The notes beneath the pieces are model-generated. The model ran no database searches. It was not told where the DNA came from and saw only the letters and a list, made by a program, of their open reading frames with translations. 64,000 bases of DNA from Telmatactis stephensoni (Eukaryota; Cnidaria; Anthozoa; Actiniaria; Isophelliidae). Shown here in pieces: positions 42,452 through 53,800 of this stretch. A program made the translations under genes and the position numbers. How positions within the stretch are numbered: the first letter of the stretch is position 1; each line of letters begins with the position of its first letter. The DNA lies in NCBI GenBank assembly GCA_029948255.1, contig JALIZF010001684.1:437001-501000 (forward strand), given 5' to 3'.

Positions 42452-44371
42452 ATTAGACTAATTTTAAGGTGTCTCAGTGCAGTTTTTAGGTGCTCACAGT
42501 TTCCATTGCAAAGCATCCTCGGTAACCCCAGGGGTGTTGTCTTGTCACTCCCTATTGTCGATGCTCCTGAAAAAATACCCCTGGGAACCTTGTCTGTTAG
42601 AACTTCTTCCGGAAGACAAAATTCATGATATGGCATTTTAACGATCATTGCATGGGGTCTTCATTGTATGTACACTGAATGTTCTGATTGGTGGACCTAA
42701 TTAAGTCAACAGAAAACTTTACCTCTGAAACAAGGTCTAACAGACAACTCATTCCATGGGTATTTTTTGTGGGAGCCAGAAACGAGCCCCTAGGTTCAGG
42801 CCGAGGATGTTGCAAAGCTGTCCCATGGATCTTGTTATACGCAAAGACAAAACTGGTCAGGATGATAGAGCTCTGTTATGGAATCTGCAGCAATTTCAGC
42901 AAACTGTGTATCACAGCATAACATATGATGAACGGGTTTTGCAACTTTCATGCAAAAAAGTTCCGCGGTGTTGGAATAGCGTTTATGAAACTGATGTAAA
43001 TATTCGTCTAATTTGACATTAATAAGGAATTTTTGACCTTTTTGTTTAGCAAGGTTCAACAACCAAAAATTAATATGGCTAGATTAGAAGACATGTCATG
43101 TACATTTTACATTTTTGAAAAATAAAATACAAAATTCAGATGAGAGTTATTTCTGTGACTTCCGCTTAGGCTAGAAGAACCAAAAGCAATACACAGACCT
43201 AGCTAGGGTTACGTGTACATCCGCAGCAATGCATTTCCTAAAGTACTTCATTAGTCTAACTATATGGATGTCAGTGTTTTACCGGAAACCACGTATTTTT
43301 CATATCTTGATCTTCGCTGAGAAAAATATGAAAAAAAATATTGTTGCGCATGTCCCGGATGTGCGCTCGCGCTTTCTTTTTCTTTTTCCCGCCTTTTGAT
43401 TTTTGCTGTCGCTGGTTTTCGACTTTTCGTCAAGGTTTAGGACGCCGATTTAATTAGGTTTTCCAAAGAAAATGAAAACGAAAACACAACGACAACCAAT
43501 CTTCCGGAAAATCATGGCAGCGATAAACGAGACATCGAAACATTACCATTATTAACCAGTTTTACGAGCTTCAAAATCAGAAATTCATCCAGTTGGCGGT
43601 TCAGTAATAATTAAAAAGAAACAACTACTGTATGGGGCCTCAATTGTTCATATTATTTTTTATACTATACTCGAAAATAAAATTCATATATCTTCGTACC
43701 ATTTGCATATGTAATAATTAATATCTTCTATAAATGTACAACTTATAGGCGAGAGAACTGAATGCATGTACAACGTTTTGGTTGGAGTCGCTCACGCAGA
43801 GCCGGAATTCTTGCGGAACGTTTCGAATAGGCAATGTGCACGGGCGCCATTTTCTAGAACAAACAGCCGAGTCCTTGCACTTTTTCATTCCCGCAGACAG
43901 GGACAAAAATCTGTCTTTGTTTATATTTCTTTAGAGAAAATGCAAGTATTTTAGCTGATACGAAAATTAAAATGTTACAAAATGCTTGTAGGAGGGGGAC
44001 ATGGAAGTTTGCGGATCGGCGGATTGAGCCTTCTTTTACGTGCGGATTCTCGGATAATGATATTTTTAAGAACGGATTTGCGGATTCATCCACAATGGTG
44101 AGAATCGCGGATTTGAAGGAATCTTGTAGGTCGCTAGAAATCGTTGTTAGATCTTTGCTGGACTCCAACTCTCGGAGTAGTTACATTTGCAAGCCTTGCG
44201 AACATTGCCAATTCAAAATCTCACAACGCTGCGTGACGCGCAGCCAATTTCTTTCAGCCTTGCATGCTGTGTTACCGGTACAACGTTGCGGCGCTAGAGC
44301 AGTTTTCTTCGTATGAATGTGAAACTGACCGCGCCGTGCCGTGGCCGTGTCAGTATATCTGAAAAACATTG

Positions 44372-44634
44372 CCGTAGATTTCGTATGAGTGTGAAACGCA
44401 CCGCGCCGTACCGTGACCGTGTGAGTGCCGTGATGTCTATAGAGCGGTTTTCGTATGAGTGGGAAACTGACCGTACCGTACCGTGACCGTGTCAGTACCG
44501 TAATGTCTATAAAAACATTCGAAATTCCGGCCGTAACGTACCGTGCATTCACCGTAACTGGTACGGTCAGTTTCCCACTCATACGAAAAGCGCTCTAAAA
44601 ACATTTGACACACACAGTCATACGAAATCTACTC
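44372..44634. mobile_element. Older host copy of the same MITE family, interrupted
   Basis: Begins GTAGATTTCGTATGAGTGTG and ends CAGTCATACGAAATCTAC, with the younger copy inserted at the TCTATA site. It is itself next to another partial copy starting about 44310 (TTCGTATGAATGTGAAACTGACC). Confidence 0.8.
44442..44595. mobile_element. MITE (GAGCGGTTTTCGTATGAG family) with TA duplication, nested
   Basis: Ends GAGCGGTTTTCGTATGAGTG and CACTCATACGAAAAGCGCTC are inverted, the match extending through GGGAAACTGACCGTAC. TA lies on each side (44440-44441 and 44596-44597). Removing the element plus one TA restores TCTATAAAAACATT, the sequence seen inside the element itself at 44507-44520. It therefore inserted into an older copy of its own family (about 44372-44634). 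Confidence 0.92.
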
Positions 44635-44747
44635 TATGAAGTTGTTGTTGCTTTAAAAGTTGTTTTACCGTAGCTATCTCAGAATCCATCGGATAGCACG
44701 TTGCGAGACTTTTGGGAGACAACTCACGGCTTGCATCAAGACATATA

Positions 44748-45449
44748 GACAAGGCGCAAAATTGAAAAAGTCGATCGCAAAAAGTGCAGAAGGCATTTTG
44801 GGGTAGAGGATGGTAACATAACTATTCAAAACTAAATTTTCATGCTGAATCCAAATATGGCTGTTACCAAGACATATTCTGCAATCTTATACGTGTAAAT
44901 GACGTATTTGTGAATTTCTACAGTCATTTTATACTAACGGCTTTTTCATGTAATTTCAAAAGTTCCCAAACTTAAAAACAATTACCATAGCTGGAAAGAG
45001 CATACCAAAATCAGTAAAACTGTGAAGTTTGAAGGATATCAGTGAAATAATCAAGGAGATACGAATTTTCAAAAAACGAAATTTTGTATGAAAACACTTA
45101 CAGTTATGCAAGAGATACAAACAAATTTCGATTTTTGAAAATTCGTATCTCCTTGAGTTTTCAACTGATATCCATCAAACATCACAGTTTTGCTGATTTT
45201 GATATGCTCTTTCCAGCTATGGTAATTGTTTTTAAGTTTGGGAACTTTTGGAATTACATGAAAAAGCCGTTAGTATGAAATGACTGTAGCAATTCACAAA
45301 ACACGTCTTACACGCATAAGATTGCAGAATACGTCTTGGTAACAGTCATATTCGCATTCAGCATGAAAAATCGGTTTAGAATAGTTATGTTACCAGCCTC
45401 TACCCCAAAATGCCTTCAGGTATCTGATTTCTCGAAAATGCGCCTTGTC
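44748..45449. mobile_element. Full-length palindromic foldback element with TA flanks
   Basis: Terminal GACAAGGCGCA and its complement TGCGCCTTGTC are flanked by TA on both sides (44746-44747 and 45450-45451). Arms of about 330 bp pair through GCATTTTGGGGTAGAGG / CCTCTACCCCAAAATGC, GTAATTTCAAAAGTTCCCAA and ATAGCTGGAAAGAGCAT, to a loop near 45100. The copy at 16677-17034 is an internally related, shorter member. TA flanks suggest Tc1/mariner-type mobilisation. Confidence 0.9.
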
Positions 45450-45534
45450 TAATATTGATATAATTTCTTTTTTTAATTTAATGCGCTTACCATATTTTGT
45501 TTTTCAGGTTTTTATCAGTTTTTTTGCTTAACTT

Positions 45535-45723
45535 TTACATGTTCTTTATCATTTTCCGACGTTTGTTTCGTGGACGTCAGCCAACTTTTATTCTTTTATT
45601 TCTTCTATTTTGCAGAATTGTACGATTTCAAGAATCTTGCTGTTGTCACGAAAAGAGTGCCGTTGCCAGAAGCGAAAAAAACAAACAAACACACAAACAA
45701 ACGTCGGAAAATGATAAAGAACA
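45535..45723. repeat. Inverted repeat, 30 bp arms
   Basis: ACATGTTCTTTATCATTTTCCGACGTTTGT near 45537 is exactly complemented by ACAAACGTCGGAAAATGATAAAGAACATGT near 45696-45725. It is probably a MITE-like foldback; ORFs here are weak. Confidence 0.85.
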
Positions 45724-46168
45724 TGTACCGTGTGCGCTCGTCCGCCAATTTTGAAAAGAGAAAGAAAGGAAGGAAAAATGAAAAGAAAAATCCCTCCGTC
45801 TTTATCATGCATGTGGCGCGAACAAAATAAAATTGTGCTCAACGGGGAGCGCAATTATATATATATAAGCTGACGTGACATACAACAATTGTATGTACTA
45901 CTGTCAAAAGGTTTTCCGTTAAGTCTTGCCATCTGTTCTCAATGCTGTACATTAACCTCTACAATAAAACGTCACCAGTTATAATTAATCCAGTGCCATT
46001 GTTGTCAGGGACAACAGGTGGTTAACCAACAAAAAATACCCACCATATACTGATAACGAAATTGAAAGTCACCACGTGATATTTAGAATATTATTATTGT
46101 TCAAGTCATGGTCTATTAAAGTTGCATTTTGTGGTAATATTCATTAAATATGTGAACTTTGTTCAAAG

Positions 46169-49100
46169 TTGCTGTTGTGCATATCCTGTCGAGGCGACAA
46201 ACTCAGCATTTTCAAGCAGCGAGCTGCAGACAAAGAGAACTGCCTCTTCTAAAGAACTTGTTGTCGCGCGAAGGCTTCTAACTCAGGTAATTTTACCTCT
46301 CGTCTCTCTGTTATTACTCTGCCGACATGATATTTTGCTTATCGCTTTGCGTGGTAGTAATATATACATAAAATAAGGTTTCCTGGCCGACTTCCTGCTC
46401 TGTTTAGAAAACGATCGCTTGAGTCAGGTCTGCCGCAGAAAGCGATAGCAATGGCACAGAGGTCGAGAATATAGAATGTTTGAAAGAAATATATTTCTTA
46501 TGGATGTAGTAAAACATTTCAAACGCTTGAGGGAAAAAGAAATGTTCTCTTTCAATTTCTTTGCTTTTATAAAGAAGAATATATAATCAGAAATGATTAA
46601 CTTATACTGGCAAAAATACAGTAGTAGCAAAAAACTGTTTTAGTAACCCTAGGTTTGGACTATATATGCAAAAGGTGGCTTGTTATAATTAATTGTTCAT
46701 TTTGCAATCATTATTTGTATCTTAATGTCAGTTCTATATTATGCGTGGGTTCAGGTTCATGTAATCATATTTTATCATCTTATATGATCCAAATACTACA
46801 TAAAATATAACTATATAAAAGATGTGAGAAAATGGTTAGCATACTTAGCACTTTATAACTCGAAACTGATCAAACTTAATCAAAAGTATACAATAAGTCC
46901 AACTTATTAATTTTGAAATATTTTATTTCTCAGGAATCCTTAACTTCTAGCTTGTCAGCGGTACATGGTTCTATCATGATGTCATCCACGCTGATTCAGT
47001 TACCAGGGCATCCCCATGACATCCTCATTCTTAAAAATAGAAATGACATCAGCGCCTTGGAATCCAATTACTCTCCTCTTCAACAGTCACAAGCGCTTGG
47101 TAATGGCTTTTGATTATGTCTAAATTAGTTCATTAATTAAACAAGAGAACCCCACTATCTCGAACACGGTATAAAAATAAAGAAACTGAATTAAATTTCC
47201 CGACCACAAAGAAACCTGCTAGTTGCTTGCATCACTCAACTTTTTTTTTTCATTTAAATAATATAAGATGCCTCTCAAATTCCAGCTGCTATCTCGGAAA
47301 TTCAATCAGCTAGCTTTTATTTGAAGTTCAAAACGCGGGATTCACTGGGTTCTACTGTATTCGTTCATCTCTCACGCACAAAGCGAAATTTTATCTTAAT
47401 ATGCAAATGCATTAGAGGCAGGTTGCATTGTTTATAGTCAAAGTGTTATGTAGTCAAACATCCTGTGTTGTTATATGAAAATCCAAATGGCAGAGTAAAT
47501 ATTCGGATATGCTCAAGTTTAAGCGAACCCCGACACAAAGTTAGTATTTTGAAAAATCATAAATTATTATTGCTTTTTACTCAGAAACTTTAGCAAAAAT
47601 CCAGCAATTAACCTGGCGAGGATGTTAGCAGTTGAAAGTTGAACTCCATTTTTTCATTCATATGTACATCGCGGTCGATTTACTAAAATATCGTCAGCCT
47701 GATACCATACACAAATTGTGATAACTCATGCTTTAAAAATACCGGCTTGAAATAAAGCATTAATTACTTTCACATATGCATCTTTAGTTAAGTTAACTAT
47801 AACGTTATTATTTAACAGACCTTTCCGCCGACAATGTGAACGAAAATGGAGATTTCTCGCTCTGCTTTGGTGGCAGCGTCAAAGAATATCATTATGAGAA
47901 CGAACAGTTCGCTGAAAACTACGACTGGGAGATTCCTGGCAAGAAGACTGCTACTGTTGTCAATATTGTTGCCATTTATGAAAGGTATGGACTATATATA
48001 GCAGACATTCAGCTGTCTCTTTCCAGCTGGAAAAATATAATAATAAAAATGGCGGGAAAACTGGTTGCCGATGCGGCGCGCTTGCTTGACCACTGTTTTT
48101 TCTCGCACCGTTTGGAACGCAGCTCGCTTACATGCAATTCGCAAGCAGACAAAGAGCAGTTTCTTGTAGGAACCTTAAGTAAATAGTTAATGCTCGTTTG
48201 TTCAGGGTCCCCTATACCTGTTTGAAACGTGAATGGCTGATTTACTTTGACGTGAAACGTGATTTAATTAAGGTCTAAAATATTTTTTTGCGTCCACGTG
48301 AAAGCAACTTTTGATTTTTTTGTGAACATGAAAGAGATTTTTTAATTATCCGTGACGCCGAAAAGACTAGATATTTTTGCGTGATTTTATTTGGCAATGG
48401 GGTATAGGGGACCCTGTTTGTTGAGAGACAGCGTTGTAAAAAGTGGGTATCTTTTCATATCAGTCATTTTCTGCAGTTAAACAAACACTGCTTAAATGTA
48501 AATGTAATCTTTGCACAATCCGACCATTGCAGGAGAAAATAACTTATTAGTAATTAATAATTTCCCCCTGACCATACATTCTTGTGAATGGAAATCTCAT
48601 CTCATATAGTATATGGTAGCTAGCATATTATAGGTCAATGTGTGCGACGCGTGATTGCTCCAAAACTTCATGCGTGATCAATGCGTGATCGAGCCCAAGC
48701 GTGATGGTTGATTTGCCATTTAAAAATGGAGCAGCTTGATTAATTCGTGATTGGCAGGCTCCTCGCCTTTCGCTCTTTTTTACTGGCTTCCGCTCTTATT
48801 TGCTACCGTAGCCTCAGGGTCAGTCTGTACTGTAAGTGCTACTTTTCTTTGCCCATATAGCCAGGCGTATTAAAGATTACTGGATATTAAGCGGTTAATA
48901 GGGCTCGTTCACATAAGAAAGGGTGCCCTTAGGGCTTGTCCACATGAGAGAGGATGCCTCTATGTAGAAGGGATAACTCTTTTGTTTTGTGTCCCCAGGG
49001 AAAAGAAAACAAAAGAGTTATCCCTGCTACATAGGGGCACCCTCTTTCATGTGAACGGGCCTTTAAAGTGGACACGTGACACGAGCGTCTCTGAGAGTGA

Positions 49101-49864
49101 CACCTCGATCATCTAGCTATCTTGTCCTTGACAAATACTCATTAAGCACTCTGGCATTATCTATAATTATTATATTTATCGTGAATGGCTATCGAAATCG
49201 CTCTAGCTCATCATGAATTCGAAATACTTTGAAGAATGTTGTCTTAGTTGCTTTGCCTTGGTGCGTATATAGCTGCTGGAACCTCTGGAGCCCATCGGAA
49301 TCGAGAAATATTTTTAGAAATCTTATTTCAGCCATCTTTGTCATCGTTTCCTAGGCAATGCTGATCGAGTTTTGGAATTTGTCATCAATCAAAACTTTCA
49401 GCTAATTAAGTCTGACAGCTGGTACAAAAGCAATTAAACTCCTCGAACGAAAAGTGAGAGCTTTAATAATTGGTCTTATTGATAACTCACGTTGGGACAC
49501 TTTAACTAGAGATTCCTCGATCATACGGGAAACGGCAGACGGCAGAGATGATCATGCACGTGACCTACTTTTTACCTACTTTTTTTTCGCACATGACGTT
49601 TCCCATTTGCCGGCACTTAAATGAAGGAGTGGCCAAGCGCGAGATGCCCTCCCTCTCGCTTTGAAACGGCAATGTCAGACGCGAAAAAAGCAGGACACGT
49701 GATCCTCTCTGCTGACTGGCGTTTCCCGTGTACGTGCATGATGCTTAATCTATCTACTGATACAGGCAGGCCGTGACAAGAAACGAATCCGCTTTGTGAG
49801 CTCCGACGGCTTTGTGCATTGTGTCTCAATGAAAAGTACTAAGCCCTGGCGCCGCCACAGCTAG
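46169..49864 (+). CDS. Unrecognised gene, three phase-consistent exons plus uncertain ends
   Basis: Internal exons 46934-47099 (CAG acceptor, GTAATG donor, 166 nt) and 47819-47984 (AACAG acceptor, GTATGG donor, 166 nt) are joined in phase 1. A preceding exon ending at 46286 (donor GTAATT, phase 0) fits the first; its 5' end (about 46169) is uncertain. The protein includes SSKELVVARRLLTQ, LPGHPHDILILKNR, NENGDFSLCFGGSVKEYHYE and YDWEIPGKKTATVVNIV; I recognise no family, signal peptide or membrane segment. A terminal exon may start at 49766. In the compatible phase it adds RQAVTRNESAL and stops, a possible PDZ-binding tail; another frame there is open to 49864 but needs a missing exon. Start codon not found. 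Confidence 0.45.
48930..49066. mobile_element. MITE with GGGATAACTCTTTTG palindrome
   Basis: Left arm AGGGCTTGTCCACATGAGAG..ATGTAGAAGGGATAACTC and right arm GAGTTATCCCTGCTACAT..CTTTCATGTGAACGGGCCT are complementary, around a GTGTCCCC loop. A duplicated left terminus sits just upstream (48901-48930). Confidence 0.85.
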
Positions 49865-50842
49865 ATATTTGTCATAATGTCTGCCAAATCACGTAAATTT
49901 GCATTATTCGATTTATCGTAAGGCTAGCCTCATCCGTTTTCCCTGTACCATGCATTATATTTGCCATGCATGTATATCCCATTCTATATCGTGTAAAATC
50001 TATGTGTAAAATCTGTGTTTAAACCATGTAATTATGTACCCATGTGTAAATATAAAAGAACCAATGTCCAATGTCCATCACAAACGAATCGACGACAATG
50101 CGATAGAGAGGATTCCCAATCCGTCCTTACTTGATCAGTGAGAAAGAAGTCTTGAGCTTGGCTCCTGTCCAAAGAAGTGTATTGAACTGAAAATTGGAAT
50201 TTGGCGACAAAAATAAAGATGAACATGCATGTAGGGCTATAAAAGCAGCGAAAAGAGCCCCGCGATGAAGAACAGATTACTACATGGGTTCCTGATGTGA
50301 TCTGAAATTTTCGCGGCATGTTAATTTTCGGTGATTCGTATATTTTGCGACACTTTGATTTTACAATTTGACGAAAAAGACACATTGTAACTCACTTGAA
50401 TGAGCAATACTAATTTTCGCAGACACTTTAATTTCACGATTTTTTTTAAAATCATCATAATTTTTTAGAATGAATCATCGTCATCATATCCCTCATCATC
50501 CGATATTATCAACTCAAAGCCAGTGCCAGAATGATGAGTTCATTTCCCATTTCTTGATATGCTCTAACATATGATAATGTCGTATAAATAAACTGCATAA
50601 TTTCACAATGTCACGCTGACTATATAATTCTTTTCGGAAATTAAAGACGTGACTCACTACCGAAATCGAGCGTTACGTACAGCGGTTTCAATGTTAGAAA
50701 TGTTTGGAATGTGGTCACGTGACATCTAGTAACGACAAGCAAGCAAAGGCTCCACAGTCTGTGAACTTTACGAAGAGTTTGGTCAAAACAAACTTGTATT
50801 TATCCTTCTACTCCGTTAATTTTGTAATGCAAAGCTAGAAAT
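49865..50842. other. Intergenic region upstream of aPKC
   Basis: About 1 kb with no coding signal. It must hold the aPKC promoter and 5' UTR; no individual element could be assigned. Confidence 0.5.
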
Positions 50843-53800
50843 ATGATAACTGAAAGTGGAATTGCCGTTAGGGCAGCTTATAATGGGTAAGAAGAAGTTT
50901 TTGCTCCATAAAACCGATTCAAAATCGGAGTAAGCTTTTACCTCTGCAGAAAACTACACCTCGGTTCTTGTTGATTTTTTCTTCTTGAATTATTTACAAC
51001 TTGTGGCTTTCTTTTCCAGTGATATCATGTGTCTTAGCATGGATCCTAACATCAAGATGATAAACTTCGTTGAAGAGATGAAGGAGATTTTTAAGTTCGG
51101 GGAAGAGCAATCCTTCACCATGAAATGGCTTGACGAAGAAGGTAAGTTTTGTAGCGCAAAAAAAACCCTTAACCGCCAATAATTTACTCCATTTCTCGTG
51201 TTTAAAACTAACAACAAATACTTAAAACATTGTATTCAATTACTTCAAATTGTAGTGAATTTTGTGATAGTTTTACTGGAGTTGTTTTACTGGCGGAAGG
51301 TTCAAGCGCGAATAAGCTTAATGCTTCTAAATTATTGACATTCAATTCTATTGAATTTATTTTCGTAATCTTTCTCTTTCGTTTATATTATTGAATATAT
51401 CAGTCAACTATTTTATACTTTCCACATTTGCAATTTCCTACTTAAAAATTGGTAATATTTTTCTCCAATTTTAATTTATTGAATGTAGTTGAATTGAGTT
51501 TTGGATTTTCAACATTTTGTGATCTAAAGGTTATTTTAATTCAATTAATATTTTTATTCATGAGCTTTCATTTTAATTTTGAGGATTCTTACTTGGGGAT
51601 GCTTCAAATTATAATTTGACAAAACTGTCCTGAAAACATTAATTTCAAAGGTTAAATTTTTCTCATACCAGACCATTGTTTTAAACACTATATGACTAGT
51701 CATACATAGTACAAACATTTAGTTACAAGCATTATTATAACTAGTCTCTTTAGATATTTTCTGGGCGTTTGTTAATTAATTCTTCAACAAACAGAGTTTG
51801 ATGAATTCTAAATAGTTTCAAGTTAAAAAATTCAGGGATATTCATATGTTATTCATTGTCTTTTTTCCAATAAATCATATAATACTCAGTTCAATAAATT
51901 ACAAAAATGCAGATTATGAGTGTTGAAAGTTGTGCTAATTTGAGGTCAAAGAAAACTTGAAGAAAATTTAATTCCTAAGATTTATCACTGATTTTATACT
52001 GATCTTTGAGACTTTAATCCATACTTGAATGTTGTATTCATCAAAGTATTTATAACTACACACATTGTGTTATTTACCCTGGCTGTATCATGAGTATTTT
52101 GTTGGTATCAGCTGCAGTGAGGAAGGGTGAAAATATATTGTGGTTGGATTTTATCATTGGTTCAATTTTTTATTTCACTTTGCTTTATACTCATTATCAT
52201 ACATTAATTACAATACCCCAATTATAAACAAAGGAAAATGATTTAAACAAAAATTGAACAAACAATAAAATTGAACTATGTACAGCATATAATTTAAGGA
52301 ATATAAAACGCACGCGCATGTCTCTGTGCTGTGATATAAACATGATGGAAGATGTAGAGCAAGAGAAAAGCAAGCTTAGGAACACGAGGCATAGCCGAGT
52401 GTTTCTCTTGCTTTTCAAGTGCTCTACATCTTCCAGAGTGTTTATATCACAGTACAGAGACATAAGCAATCATTTTATATTGCTTTTATAAAATATTTTC
52501 GACGTTTTTTGAGCTGAGCCAATTGTCTCTGTCCTCTGATATAAACATGGTAGCCAGCCAATCAGCGCGCGCGTTATATCTCAAATATTTTATAAACTTT
52601 CATTAATGTATCGTTTAGTATTCTGATTCTGAATTCAAAATCTCCAAGTTGTTGTGCCTACATGCATGTGTGCTAGTTTATTATGTACACTTGTCCATAT
52701 GCGTGCACTCTGATTGGCTGAAAGCTGTGCTTTAACGGAGCACAGCTCTGATGTCAGCAGTGCGAGCTCAACTGCATGTGCGCACCTTTTGAATAAATTT
52801 GTGTACAGAGAAAATCTAACTTTTTCCCTTGAATATTTACTTCAAAATATATATATGTGATATAATTTGCACAAAAATACATACACATATACATGTAGTG
52901 CTATGAATAATAATATTTGCTTAAATCCACTGCTTATCCAGAGGATAAAATTTATTAAATTGCTTAGTCATAGTTCTTTCCTGAATTTATATACTGTACA
53001 TGTGCACCTACATTGTAATTGCAAAAACATTGTAATATAAAAACAGATAATGAACTATAGTTTACAAATTAGTAATTAAAATTTATCAAATAGGAATAAT
53101 TATTATTGCTAACGTCAGACTCATGTTAAGCCCAGAAACATCGTGATTTTTCGAGTAGTTTTGATAAATCCATATTTATTTCACAGGTTTATAATTAAAC
53201 CACCTTAAAAATCACAATATTTCTGAGCTTAACACCAGTCTGAGGTCAGTGATAATTTATTTCTACTTGATAAATTTACTAATTTACTAAACTTCAATAT
53301 CTGTTTTTATAATTATGACAATGTTTGTGCAATTAAGTGTAATCACTTTTAATCAATTAGGAATAACAATTGGTTCACAATTGTGTGGCTTTGAAGAATA
53401 AATCAAGTTATCTGTAGACTAAGGAGTGCTCTAATATCAAGCATTGTCACCTTGTATTGATGTTAAGATATATTTAATAGGATTTGGTGTGATCATAGTG
53501 TATACAGTACATTCTTCACCCAGTAGACAAACTGACTCACCTATGTAACATACAGTATACTGTAGGATTATTATCCAGTATTATATTGTCCTTATCCCGG
53601 CGAGAAGACACAAAGATCTACCTTCTCCTCAATTATTTAAAGACTGTGAGTGTTGGTCTGGCTGGGGAATCCTGCATGAGAGACCGATGCTCAACCAACT
53701 GATCCAACTGGGCAGCGGTTCATCTGAAACTGTTAAGCCTGAGACCCACTTGCCCTTTGATTACCTCAAGATCAGAGCAATATATACAAATTATGTATAA

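Larger units (their letters stand above)
42452..46168. other. Intergenic, repeat-dominated
   Basis: No confident gene is seen. 43980-44110 has irregular GCGGATT repeats; 44310-44634 has nested MITEs; 44748-45449 has a full foldback element; 45535-45720 has another inverted repeat. AATAAA at about 45825 follows an open frame starting at a TTTTGCAG acceptor (45617), a weak candidate for a terminal exon. Confidence 0.5.

Noticed and set aside
42688..43062. ORFs of 75-86 residues after PPP1R7
   Set aside because: They have no splice signals or recognisable domain and lie in probable 3' flank.
43972..44582. ORFs of 114 and 133 residues
   Set aside because: They lie across GCGGAT repeats and nested MITE copies.
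45617..45830. Candidate terminal exon (LYDFKNLAVVTKRV...) with AATAAA overlapping the stop
   Set aside because: It has a good acceptor and poly(A) signal, but no upstream exon was found and it overlaps an inverted repeat; not supported enough to annotate.
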